Shown: positions 47,414 through 60,005 of the stretch, one piece after another
Layout of the letters: each line of letters begins with the position of its first letter
Numbering within the stretch: the first letter of the stretch is position 1
Assembly: GCA_903813345.2 (NCBI GenBank)
Contig: CAIIXF020000004.1
Coordinates: forward strand, 6,779,525 to 6,843,524
DNA from: Owenia fusiformis
Lineage: Eukaryota; Annelida; Polychaeta; Sabellida; Oweniidae
Reading direction: 5' to 3'
DNA: 64,000 bases
The notes under the pieces: generated by a model
Database searches by the model: none
The model's input: only the letters and a program-made list of their open reading frames with translations
Told to the model about the DNA's origin: nothing
Made by a program: the position numbers and the translations under genes

Positions 47414-48028
47414 AAATGAGGGAACCTAACCCTTTCAATTCTTTAAAAGCAGCGATGGCACTATCTGCTACACAGCTGTAGCGCAAGGTATCACCGTGGG
47501 TATGCATCCATGTGTTTTTGTAAAAAATAACCAAATAATGCTTTTCAACTAGTTTGCAGTAAGCCCATCATTAGATAATTATTTAAACATGTATTAAGTA
47601 TCTTCTATCACAGATATGATACCTACTTCCGGTCATAATTATTTTCTGCAATATTTTGCGAGGTATAATTAGCTACGCATACTAGATAGTATGTTGCTAG
47701 TCAAAACCCTCGAAAACCCAGTCTCAGAATCATTTTAACAATTTTCATTCTAGTTATTTTGTTCAATTTGAAAACAAACAAACTATGCATCAAAATGTGT
47801 GGAATTTTCTGAGTTCAGTAATGTTACCAAATTGGCCAGTAAGTATCGAATATTCAAATATAAATCTGGCAAAAGCAAGCAACAAATGAAAAAATGTTCT
47901 TCTATTCGAGTAAATCTAACTTACCTGAGTAGTGCCACTATTTCCGTTACTGCTGTATGCACTTATTCAATTTATGTCACCTAGTAATTTTACCTCATGT
48001 TGAAACAACTTTCTTCAAAAGTTGGATA

Positions 48029-51000
48029 TACACTCCCCTCCATAAGTTTGGCAACCTTAGCTCATTGAACTACGTGTTAAACCCTCTTTACGTTTGAATT
48101 TTTATTTACTTAACCGGCGACGAAATAACTTATAATATTGATGGAAACGTAATTTGACTTTATTTCTAATATCTCCAAATTTTCTCAATTTTTTCCTCAA
48201 TTACTCAGATGCGAGTAGGTAGTTACCAATTTCGCCACCAGGTGGCTGATTCGGGGGAAATAACATGGCAGGGTAATACAAAATTGCCTTAAACTTGAAT
48301 ATTTATCAGTTTTAGTGGTTCACTTTTCATATTACCCTTATGTATCTGATAGTTATACAAATTTAAAATTGTCCACTAAAAGAAAATATTATCTGGCCAA
48401 CACAAGAAAAGATTTCCATTTTTGTGATTTTCCATCATCATCATCAAAAAATCATCTATGGGGAATATCCCCGACCTAGAAGAAATATGACATCAGTTTG
48501 ACTGAATTTTGAATTTTTAATAACGTAAATCAGGATTATTTCTACTCGCATCTAGGATATTACAATAGGTCGAAAATTGATGATAAATTTGATGAATTTT
48601 TGAAAATCGTCATTCCCATTTAATCCAATGGGAAATGGAGGGTTCGGGGCAAATCAGATATCAGGAAATCTTTTCAGTAAAAGATTCAGAAAAAAAAAAT
48701 TATATAGAAAATTGAATTGTCTTACTTTTTTGTACACTAAGTGTTTAGTTTATTTGATGAATACTAAAGTTACAGCGCTTCAAAGTCACTTTTGAAAATA
48801 ATTTTTAGCCTCCTGTTTTATTTCAATGGGAGAGGTTTTTTGAAAAACAATTTTGACTTTAAAGCCCCATAACTTTGTTGAGCCTGAAGAAACATATCAT
48901 TTTTTTGTTAAATAAAGTTGGCAAATTCAATTGCCTGCCCAATGCCTTGGTCACATAGGCTCCGATTTTCACTACGGCGCCCGGCCGATGAGTATTTTGT
49001 TCAAAATCTGCCGGCGAGCCCGGGCATCGTACGGGCGCCGGGCGATGATCGCCACTCATCGGCCGATTTTTAGACATCGTACGGGCGCCGGCAGAGTTTT
49101 ATCGCGGAGATAAAAGTTGCCGATGTCTTGGCGATTTTTTCTCAACCAAACTCATCGGTACCTACCCGGCCGTGTCCCGTCCGGTCATCGTACGATTATC
49201 TTACGGGCGCCCGGTGGCATCGCACGGTCATCTTGGGATTTTGCGTGCTGATTTGTTAGATAAATCTTAATAATGATTACTTATAAAGTGATATAACGGT
49301 TTTAAAAATAATGAGGTAAGGAATTATAATTACTACACACAGTCAGAGATTTTTTATAAAACACAAATGGAACGATTAGGCTTACTGAGAGAATTTGAAT
49401 TTGAATGGCTGGGTGGGTGGGTTGATCTAGTCGTTCTTATATTGACATTAATCGTGTATGTCTGTCATACACATTGAATAGAGTGATACATTTTTATGCG
49501 TATATTCACTCATGCATATACCATTACAAATCATTTATTTTAAAAATAAAGTTCACTGTCTCAATTACAGTTAATATGCCAAAGACTAAGGATAATGGGG
49601 ATAAGGCCAATGGGCCATATATGAGGAAGGCCTTTGGAAGATTTAGATGTGTCGAGGGAAGAGGGTACTCCACTTGAAATAGAAGAAAAAATTGCCAATT
49701 TCATTAAAGATATATTTTTATGACCAAACAAATTCTCTTTACGAGAACAGACAAAAGAAAGATGCAGAAATAGGGAATTTTGCTAATACCATCGGATGGA
49801 CAGGTAGACAAAGTATTTGTTTATATGAAAGATCTAAAAATGAATTAAGGTCAGGGTGCACATTGATGAAAAGACCTCGTGCAGTATGGCAAGTGATTTT
49901 AGACGGTCATATCTTTCACCATGAGTACTTTCTGGGCATAAATACCGTGTTTTTATTAAAACAATATGTTTTCTTTCAATTGAAGTACCCATGATAGTGA
50001 AAATATCAATCAAACAATTTGAAAAATTATGAATATGGACCCCTTGTCGGCATTTTTCTTCTTCTAAATATTGAACCTATTTACTCAAAAGAGGATCTTC
50101 TTTTTCTGATTTTTATTGCATGCAAACATTATTATCCTGGAAGTCCTGTCTATCGAAGTATTTCGTTTTCAAATCCTGCATTCACGCCATGTGGAACAGT
50201 ACTAGACTAGTCATACTGGGTCATACAAGAATTTAGTATAAATCTAGAGGCCTGTAGATTGACCGATGTCCTGGCGGGTGCCGTACGGCCATCGGCAGAT
50301 AGCCTTGCGATACACGTGCGATGTCTTTCAGATTCAATTGATTGCGGGCGCCGTACGATGCCTTTACTAATGTGACCATACTCACGATTAGATCAAGACA
50401 TCGGTGAAAAGTCACCGGCGCCCGGTCGATTTAGAAATCGGCCGATGACTACTCATCGGCCGGCGCCCGGCGGCTATGTGACCTAGGCATTACTCGTATT
50501 TTTGCAGGGACTCGGATGGATAGATATTCTGTCATATGACTTGCGGCAAACCTACCATTTCCCGTTACCTTTAACACGTAGTTCAATGGGGGAGCTAATG
50601 TTGCCAAACTTATGGAGGGGAGTGTTAATTTCTTTTAGAGAATGTGTTTGTCGGACTAAGCCCTAGCGTCAAAATACGTTTTTTATGTACAACGAGACAA
50701 AACAACCTTCGTTTCAAAAACACTTTTATTGCTTTTGAGAAACGTCATACCTTATTCATGTTATACGCAAAAAATGTCTGTCTTGAATATATAGTATGTT
50801 CTGTGTACATACGCATGTAAACCAGGTAAATGACCCTATTTTACTCCTTGTATAGCTATTTATTCATTATGGGTTTCAGTTTTTTCATCGCCTAATAGCA
50901 TTTTCAGTCGCACAGTGAGTCGCGTTTGACGCATTTATAAACTTAAAGCAACTTTACAATTGATGTATATTTGATATATATACACAGACGCTCGGTCAGA

Positions 51001-51924
51001 TGAGAATATAATGTGAGTTAATAAGGTTCCAATATATACTCAAGGACAATATATACTTAAGGACCAGTGGTTTTCCTCATAGGTTTGCATGTAAACCCCC
51101 ACATTTGTTTAAACGATTAATTTCTAAGCGGGGAACAAAATAAATCCCAATAATAAAAGTAAATAAAGCTGTATCTTGATTCTATTCCCCATGAAGTCCG
51201 CAACGTTTCAATGTCATATCTCCATTACATTGGGTCAAAATTTGATGTCAAAATTGATGAATTTTATGAAATTTAACAAAAATGGCAGATCCCATGTTAA
51301 ACAAATGGGGAATGGTGGCTTAGGGGCAACTAAGATTTTGGAATATCTATTCAGTAAAGCATTTATTAAAAATATTTTCTAAGTAGAAAATTGAATGATT
51401 TTACATTTTACATGCTAACTGTCTCGCTTATGTTGTTAAGATTAGCGATACGGGAGCGTTAAAGTAATTTTGACCACCTCACTGAACCACCTGTGTTATT
51501 TCAATAAGAGGATCATTAAAAATTTATTGAATTTGAAACCATTAACTTTTGTAAAGCCTGGACAATTAAATCATATTTTTGTCGAGCGGACAATTTAGCA
51601 AATTTAATTATCTCTTACAATTTCAATTTTGAGAGCAATCGGATGGATGGATCGTTCCTCATATGACTTATGGCAACCCAACCATTCCCCGTTACAAGAG
51701 TTGAGAAGCTTAAAGTGTACACCCTCATCAATTTTCGACCTATTGTAATTGAGGAAAAAATTTGGAAAATTTGGAGGTATTGGAAATTAAGTCAAATTAC
51801 GTTTCAATTAATACTATATGTAATTCTAACGCAGGTTAAATAAATTTCAAACGTTAATAGGCTTTAACACGTAGTTCAATGGGGGAGCTAAGGTTGCCAA
51901 ACTTATGGAGGGGAGTATTTAATT
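48029..51924. mobile_element. 3.9-kb inverted-repeat element with nested or duplicated copy
   Basis: The left terminus (48029-48220: CACTCCCCTCCATAAGTTTG, AACTACGTGTTAAA, then AAACGTAATTTGACTT) is complemented over about 190 bp at 51733-51924. A second right-type terminus lies at 50570-50632. The segment 48581-48925 recurs degenerately at 51244-51600, so a first copy (48029-50632) and a partial second copy are fused. No transposase frame is intact. Confidence 0.75.
48942..50489. mobile_element. GC-rich-ended element nested in the 48-52 kb element
   Basis: AATGCCTTGGTCACATAGGC and GGCGCCCGGCCGATGAGTA at the left are complemented at 50440-50489 (ACTCATCGGCCGGCGCCCGG, TATGTGACCTAGGCATT). The ends hold dense CG palindromes (CGTACGGGCGCC) against an AT-rich centre. 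Around 49590-49720 two frames together read GRPLEDLDVSREEG and EIEEKIANFIKDI, faintly like the helix-turn-helix region of a transposase and broken by stops. Confidence 0.75.
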
Positions 51925-54015
51925 CCTTGCCTCTACAATTTAAATACCCTCCCATACCCTTATTGAAATAGATCTTCTCAATCATAGAAAGTTGAATTTC
52001 AGATTGATGCTCCTTAAATTGATGCACAGCTTCAACATTGGACTATAAACTTTACATGATACAATGGCTGCCGACAAAGGTAACTTGACTCTTTAGTTTT
52101 CCTGCCGTACATTTGCCATCTATTTGACTAACTGAGGAAAATACACGTATCTGCTCCTTGATTTCAATCAACTTTGATCATTTTTCTGTCCAACAAACGT
52201 AGTTTTGCACAATATGACATATACCATGAACAACTTATAAATAGAAATATACATGCATCATCAAAAATGCTATTGCAAGATCTTGAAACAATTGAATAAT
52301 TTCAAAATTCGATGGCTACCATACCATTCTGTAATTAGATCGTGTCACAACGTACTTTAAACCTCATATACTACGCACGTACTTGCCGTACTTCGACCCT
52401 ATTAGGGATGCGTCAGTTAATGACATTGTGCTATCGGATCGCAGTACGTGTACACACGTTGGTTATCTTTCCCTCACGATTCCCTCGGCGTTTCCCACCA
52501 AGTTCAGAATTGGAATTAGTTTACAGTGCAAAATAAAGATGGCGTGTATTCATTATTGGCAGCCTACAAACATGGCTACGTCCGAAGTTGTGTTTGATTC
52601 CAACACAAATATTGGAGACATTCTGACTGAAAAAATAGACTAAGAACCAGAACTTCGTTCAAACAGAGGCTCAAACAAGAGCGTCTCTTGCGAGTCCTGA
52701 AAACAAATATAAGCAATTCAATATTCCATTTCTTACCAATTATAACAATTACATGGAAAGAGGCTATCAGAACTAGCAACCTTAACTTGAAAGATGTACA
52801 TGCACGTAACCGTCCGCTAAATATATAATGTACATCTAATACAATATGTTACCGTCCATAGAATTTATACGTAGTCGTCTAACGACATTGCGTTTGAAAC
52901 CTTATTATTTACAATATGACCACGTTCCTGTTCTGGATTTGTCATTTTATGTCTTTTTTATACACAGTTTACTTACTGTTAATAGTTTGAGTGGCTCTGA
53001 GGCACATATACTGAGAAATCACTAAAAAATATTAACTTGGACATCTCAGTCGGTAAGTTTACACCTTATATTCCGCTTCTCGTAAACCACTCGGCAGATT
53101 TGACCCATTCTTTATAACCATCCATATATACGTCACCGAATGGAACTCGTTAAAAAGGAAATCTTATCTGAGAATCTTGCCTACAGGCGAGAAAGAGGAC
53201 ATGCTGTCTTTCCCATCCGCCATTTTTTGTTATCGTTACCGCAAAATTTTGCAAATCGCCTTGTCGTAACCGTCATGCTATAACACCGTGATATTCTATA
53301 CAGTAAAGCCTACAGTATTTGTGATATTTTATGCGGCTGGAATATTGATTTTGTGACTTTACTCTGTACCAAAGAGGCCTTATGATCTTTGAGTTTACAT
53401 AAGGGTATTCTTGTTTTAGAGTTTACTCAATTGTATCATTTTTTGATTGCATTCTTTATTGCTGCATCATTGCTGGAGTGGTATTTTTATTTACTCTATA
53501 TCAAAGATGCCTTAACATTGCATCAAGATGCTTTGCCATGAGTTCTGGTATGAGGTTTTCGTTTGGTGAGTATATTCTGTACCAATGAGGTTATATAATT
53601 TGTAACTTTTTATCAAATCAGGCATTATTCATTTGTGCACAAACTCTATGTCGCCAAAGCCATGCGAATTGCACTTTTACGAATTTTTGTAAGATACATT
53701 TTCCTTTCACGTTGTATATTGATTTGGGATAGTTGGATTTTCTTTCCATTTGGCAATGAGATCTTAGGCATTTCAATTTCTTGCTATGTTTTGTCTTTTT
53801 GGTCTTTCGCATTTGGCACTTGTGCGTACATATTCATGACATTTTGGATAGTATTTGGGACAAAATGGCTACTCCCAGGCTATATCTCTTTTGTTTTTAT
53901 ATCGGTTCTTGCTAGAAAAACTAGTTTCTGGGTGAAATTATATGCCACATATGAAGGAGGTAATTTAATTTATACTTGAATACCATGTATTACTCAATTC
54001 TGAGTTAATTCTATG
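51925..54015. other. No gene recognised
   Basis: A CG-containing stretch at 52340-52640 has an 86-codon frame with no known motif. 53330-53620 shows a weak periodicity (ACTCTGTACCAAAGAGGCC recurring three times). The 114-codon hydrophobic frame at 53635-53979 is of low complexity and not credible. Confidence 0.4.
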
Positions 54016-54025
54016 CTGAAGAAGT

Positions 54026-54341
54026 CAGGGGCGGATCTGGGAACCAACAAGGGGGGGGGGGGCCCAAATTTCAGGTCAGAGAAAAAAACGTCCGAGCTTG
54101 CGCGGGAAAAAATTTTGGGCCCCTAAAATTTTGAAATTTTGAGGCCCTTTTTCTTCAAAATTTGGCCTGAATTTAAAAAATAAGGCCTTAAAAGGCCCAG
54201 TAATGACCAAAAAGGCCGACTTTTTGGGGGCCTTAAGGCCTTTTTTTGCCCAAAATTTTTTTTGGGCCCAATTTTTTTTTCTGGGCCCACCCAAGGGGGG
54301 GGGGGGGCGGGCCCCCAGCCCCCCCCCCTAATCCGCCAGTG
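54026..54341. mobile_element. hAT-type MITE with poly-G tracts
   Basis: Ends CAGGGGCGGAT and ATCCGCCAGTG are flanked by 8-bp near-duplications GAAGAAGT (54018) and GAAGTAGT (54342). The interior has runs of 12-14 G and many GGCC/AAATTTT palindromes. The CAGNGGCGGAT end and 8-bp duplication fit hAT MITEs. Confidence 0.75.
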
Positions 54342-54349
54342 GAAGTAGT

Positions 54350-56995
54350 GAAGAAGTTCAATATCATTGTTAATGTTTTATGTGGAGTGGTAGTCATTGT
54401 CCCTGGGTCGTTGCTAATTGTGAGTACTATCCATACACTTAAGCTTATTTTAGGGGAGTACAAGTTTCTTTTAACTTCATTCTATATTCTGTATAATATT
54501 TGAAATTTTATAAAATGTATTCCTTTCAAATAGTGCTCTCTATGATGCTATATTGTTTTCTTTATGTGAGGCGCATCCTATAACGTTTGATTAATCCAAG
54601 TTTTTATGTGGAGTATTAGGTTTTTTGAGTGCATTTTATACAGTACCACATAATAAGCGAGGAATATACTATACTGAAGAAGTTGTTATATCAGTTACGA
54701 TTTATGTGTGAGGTATTCGTGCGTGTTTGTGAGTATATTCATGAGGCTATTATGTTTTTGATTTTTCATGTGAGATGTTACTTTTTTGCGAATGCATTAT
54801 GTTAGGCAATATTACCTGTGATTTATAAACGAATTATTAGTTCTATATAAGAGCTTTCATGAGAGGATTGGTTTATGAGAGTGAATCCAAATGCTATAGT
54901 CACTGATTTTTATTTGAGGTATTTTGTTTTGTTTAATGAACAGTGTTTCTTTTTGTAAAATAATTTCTGGATTTTGCGAACTTTTAAGTTAAGTGTAATC
55001 GAGATGCTGAAGGATGTGGGGATTATTTTAGGCATTGTCAATTAAATTGCTAAAACTGAAGGCTTTAGGTTTGCAGTGGGATGCTGACCCTTTTAAACGT
55101 TAAACGAATTATATCTATCTCAAAGCATTAAGACCAAATTCTAAATATTGTATTATCCAATATACTATTAGTATTGTTATGAGTATTGGCTCTCAATTTG
55201 TATTTTTATTCAATTTGTGTTGTAATGACTCGAGTATAATGAAGTGCTACTTGGTGTAATGGTCTGGGAATGATGTTTATACTTAGCTCGTGGGTCGGGA
55301 GGGGTTGATAGACGCTTGACTTTGGGATTGCTAGGGTTTCTTATGTCACCACCAAGAGTGGTATGACATATTGTTATAGTTTCCAACATAAAGTCCATTG
55401 ACAGTACATATTCGGCGTTCGTTGTATGTAACAAATATGCGTTGGCATTTTGCATGTTAACGAAGAAATTATCGTTTTTTCATCGGCGGTTTGGCTATGG
55501 ACGGGGAATCCCCTTATGACATCCGGATATGGTGCTTGCATCAGATTGCTGCAGTCGGTAGGCATCAAATAGCCGTGGTTATTTGAATGCAGTCCCACCG
55601 ATTCAAGTGGCCATTCGAAATATTTAAAAAGAATCTAACATGGTGACCATCTATATTAGGGTTGATTACCTCCATTTACCATGAACAAGTTGATTCTCCA
55701 CGGCTGTACAGTGCAGATTATAAAATAAGCGATCAATTCACACGAACGGTCCTGCGGAAAAAATTCTGCAGCTATACCCTGTTTAGCCGCATACGTTTGC
55801 TACAAGAATTTTGATTGGCTTAATAACTGGAACACAAATATTATGCACGAATCAGACATACATACATACATACATCATCGGTATGTTTGGGGGATATGAT
55901 TTTTGCGTACACGATACGTAAGATGTGTTGCAGTTTTGCGTGAAGATGAAATTAACTGCGTAAAAAACGCGAAAAACGGCGTTAACGCGAACCTAGCTTA
56001 TATAAGTATACTCTTTAACACATTCCATTTGTTGCTGTGCCTTTTCCATTTCCACTTGTGCGTTCATGTTTTGTTACTTCAGAATTCTGATTTTTTTATT
56101 AATGTGTAACAAACAGTATAATATAACAATTATATTTGTCATTTTCACATGATTGCCGACATTTCTCAAAGATCAATGTAGTCAATCAAATGTTGATGAT
56201 ATGGTCCTTATATAAGCAACAATTCATGTTCAACCATATGCAACAATTTTCAATCGCAGACGGTATTAGACAAGGAAGAACAACGAGTCTCCCTTTATTG
56301 GCAATTGACCCCTGAATACGGCAGTCCATATCTCAAAATGTATTACAACTAATTTAGTAAAAACGGACATATTATAACCATATGTTATTCACAGGTAATA
56401 AAGGTGCCAATATATTGATTGCTTCACCAATATCTCCAAAACGACATAAAATGTTGAAACATTGATTTTTTATATATATGGTATTTTAAGGAACACATAC
56501 CGCAAAATTATAGCCAAGAAACTTGATGTATATATTAAAGATATTTTCATGTGATTTTCTTTTAATGTTTGTACTTTAAATTATGAAAAAAATACGAAAA
56601 ACTTTTTACACGTTTTTTGACCCCTGATAATGACATGCATTATTCGGCCTAAAAGGCCGCCGTATTTATCACGGCTATACAAAAATAAGACGCGGGCCAC
56701 ATGTAGGTATCTAAATATAAGCTCAAATATCATTATGCATATATGGTGCCACCAACTCCTTAATTAGACGTCCTAGAAATGTCATACCATGGACTAATAT
56801 ACCATCATCACAAGTAGCTTTAATAAGCGTTGATTGATTTGATGAATCTGTGTGTTAAGTCAACATAATATGGAAGGATTTTTATATGCTTACAAAAGCA
56901 AGGTTTGCGGTTCTAACATGGTACTTGCTTTATTATTCTCTTGTTTTTACGATTATTTAACTTTTTCAAATAAAAATGCCCGAATTGCAAATGCT
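54350..56995. other. No gene recognised
   Basis: Low-complexity T-rich sequence, a (CATA)n run at 55857-55875 and isolated short frames. Confidence 0.4.
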
Positions 56996-57001
56996 GTTAT
57001 A

Positions 57002-58047
57002 CGAGGGTTGTCCCAGAAGTAATGCACTATATGCTCTAACTTTATCAATAATTGATATTTTTCTATGACATTTTCAGTAAATGTTCCTTAGAGACATTTT
57101 GATTATTCTAAAAAAATCCACGTTGACTGATAAAACTATATTGATGTTATAATAAAATCAAGTTGGTGTGTTTGGGTAGGGCGGGGCAGGTTATACAGTC
57201 ACGTCAAAAGGAATAAAAAATTGAAAATATGAAATGATTAATCAACAAATGCCATTTGGTGTAGCTATAAGAAGTATGCTCAAAAATACATTTTAATTAC
57301 TATGAGCACATCCTAGATTTAATGGATGTATATTGTACAATGTCCCATTTCACATTTTCTTAAAATATTGCCCTTTGCATGTTATGTACTTTTGATGCCT
57401 GTCAGGTCAAACACTCTCGGCAATTTCTTCAACTTTGACTTGTGGAGTTTTTGCCTCCTATGTTTGCAGTTGTCATCCAGGGTCAAATCGTCTCTTCTGC
57501 CACCCTATAATTGTAGTTCTATCTGGTATATACTCCTAATATACTTTCTTCATGGTAGCATTGTTTTGCGTGGCTGTGAGTCCAAGTGAAGTATGAAATC
57601 AGGCCACCAAACGCAAGGCCTTCTGTTATCAGGTGAGAATTGCAGCCATTTTTGCAAATTCTAGACTGTGACTGTATTTGAATTCGTGACTGTTGAAATG
57701 TGGTTTTATGACATCACAGTGCTAAATGTCATTATTTGTACTTGGTTAACACCATGCTGAATAAATTTAACAATTTCCCAAACATTTTGACCATTTAAAG
57801 GAAAGAAATATTAATAAAATAACACTTTAGATCTTTTCATAATTAGAAAAATTGGTACCTGCCCCACCCACCCCTACCCCCATGTTGTTATAGCAACCAT
57901 ATTAAGACTTAATATAAATGTGGGATGCTGAAACTTCAGTATATAATAGATAAAACTTCAATTGTTATATACACAAAATTTCAGCTGAATTGAAGAATAT
58001 TAAAGAAAGTTAGAGCATATAGTGCATTACTTCTGGGACAACCCTCG
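57002..58047. mobile_element. Mariner-type non-autonomous element
   Basis: Perfect inverted ends of about 42 bp beginning CGAGGGTTGTCCCAGAAGTA, flanked by TA on both sides (57000-57001, 58048-58049). End sequence and TA duplication are typical of Tc1/mariner. The 1046-bp length could hold a transposase, but no such frame is present. Confidence 0.88.
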
Positions 58048-58049
58048 TA

Positions 58050-60000
58050 CAGGCCTCATAGATTTCCACCAACGCGTGAAAGAGGACACATAAGTTTTAG
58101 AGCTGATTAACTTTTTGGCAGCCATTTTTCTGGCGGCCATTTTGTAAATTTTTGATGGTGTGATCTCGTCCACGCCATGTGCCTTGTTGAACTTAGGCCT
58201 AAAATAAGTGTAACAACAGTCCGTTGGTCTGCCATGGCCAGTGACCATATATTTTAATTCTTGTTTTACCAATATTTACCTTGGGGTATGTAATCTAAAT
58301 CAGGAGATTGTATTGTATCTTAAATGCAAATCAGGAGATGGTATATTTAAATGCAAAAATAACATCAATTTTAATTATAGAAATACTCTGGACTACAAAC
58401 ATAACATGCATTCAACGAGTACAAATGTTCAATATACAAAAACATTAGTTAATTTATATACCGATAAATATCCTAAAATACGAATTATGAAGCAGAAAAA
58501 AACTATACTAACACACCGATTCTCGCTTTAATATGGGGTCTGGGGTTTTCAACATGTTAAACGGAATGCAGCTATTATTTCAGATCAGTTGTGAATGTGA
58601 TGCACAAGTAATTAACGGAGAAAGTTCGATTCACAAGGAGGTTCAAAAAGGTGCTTATAGTAAATCTCTCTTAGAAAAACAAAACCATATTTTGTTAAAT
58701 AATAATTTTCTGCCATACCCTGCTTTATTAATGTGTCTAGAGGTCATATAGAGAATGTCATGTGGTACATTAATTGTAGAAGAATACATTCATTTAATAC
58801 ATATATTTTCAATAATAAAAGAAGTCAGACTCGTGGTTTTTTCTAACTTGACTTGCTTTTAATTTATTATTCTCTTTAATAGCTATGTTTAACATAAAAT
58901 AAGAGTAATGTGAATTTGTTTATAATACTTAATTCTTTATCCATTGTTCTGTTTCTAGGTCTAAACGACCGGGTTATGAAAAAATCTCACGAACTACATA
59001 TTTTTCATTGAATACATAGTCGAATACTGCATTTTTATGTATGGAAACTATTTTCATAAGTAAATAAAACACGTGACCCATTTGGTCAGTTTAATACAGT
59101 GGTAAGCGGTCAGCACATATAGCATTTTAGTAATATTAATTGGTTCATGTGGATGGATTGTACTTTCTGTATATCTTAATAAAAAGATGACCCTAATGAT
59201 AGAATTGAATAAAACAACGCCATATTGCGTGTCTCAGTACCTTAATTTCCTCCCACAAATGAAATTAAAGTGGATTCTTGGGGATGATGTGTTTAGCATT
59301 CGGGGGTACGACAATGGCTGGAATTTTGATGTTTCTACAAAAAGATTTCTGAAAAAGGTTTATGTGAAACCCAACACAGCTTGATTTTAACCTATTTTAA
59401 TAATATGACTGTCAAATAAATAATAAATATATAAATAAATATTTACTAACGGACAACCAATACCTTTTTTTCATCATCCCAGACAGTATTGGCAACTCAA
59501 AGTATTAGCAAAAAGCGAATATTCATTCATTTAATATATATAATAAGTACATCGAGTGGTATTGAATATCGTTTGTTTAGGTACTTTGTAAAGATACATA
59601 TCGGAATTGTTTCGTTTCAAAATTATTTATTTTAGACCTGTCCGTTGAAGCATTTGAATCTTTGTTTGTTGTTCTTAGGGTTTTTGACTTCATATAGGGA
59701 CATACTCATTGATCCACGTGCCCACTACAAAATTCGACAATCGAAGGTCATATATTTTGTTAGCGTGTATTTACCCTTTAATAGTGACTCGATAAATATT
59801 AAAGAAAATGAATATTATGCGAAACCTAAAAGGTAATGTACGTGAAATTACAATTAAACAACGCTCATTCTTAAACAGTTACAATACGGCTACCTTAAAT
59901 GCAGGTATCTCACATTAGCTTAGCTTAAAAATTTATCAGGACTAGAAAAAGAACTGCAAGACAGTGTAAAAACAGGATTACAAAAAGCATTGTAGAGTTG
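58050..60000. other. Upstream region of the CD109-like gene, no gene recognised
   Basis: Only short frames (58241-58531, 59187-59384, 59645-59836) without motifs. The promoter of the CD109-like gene should lie in the last part of this stretch. Confidence 0.4.
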
Positions 60001-60005
60001 CAGAC

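Noticed and set aside
53635-53979. 114-codon hydrophobic plus-strand frame
   Set aside because: T-rich low-complexity sequence produces Phe/Leu/Ile by chance; no motif or splice sites.
58027-58272. Minus-strand frame with KAHGVDEITPSKI, faintly like a LINE reverse transcriptase segment
   Set aside because: Only one short weak motif, no neighbouring RT blocks, partly repeat-derived.
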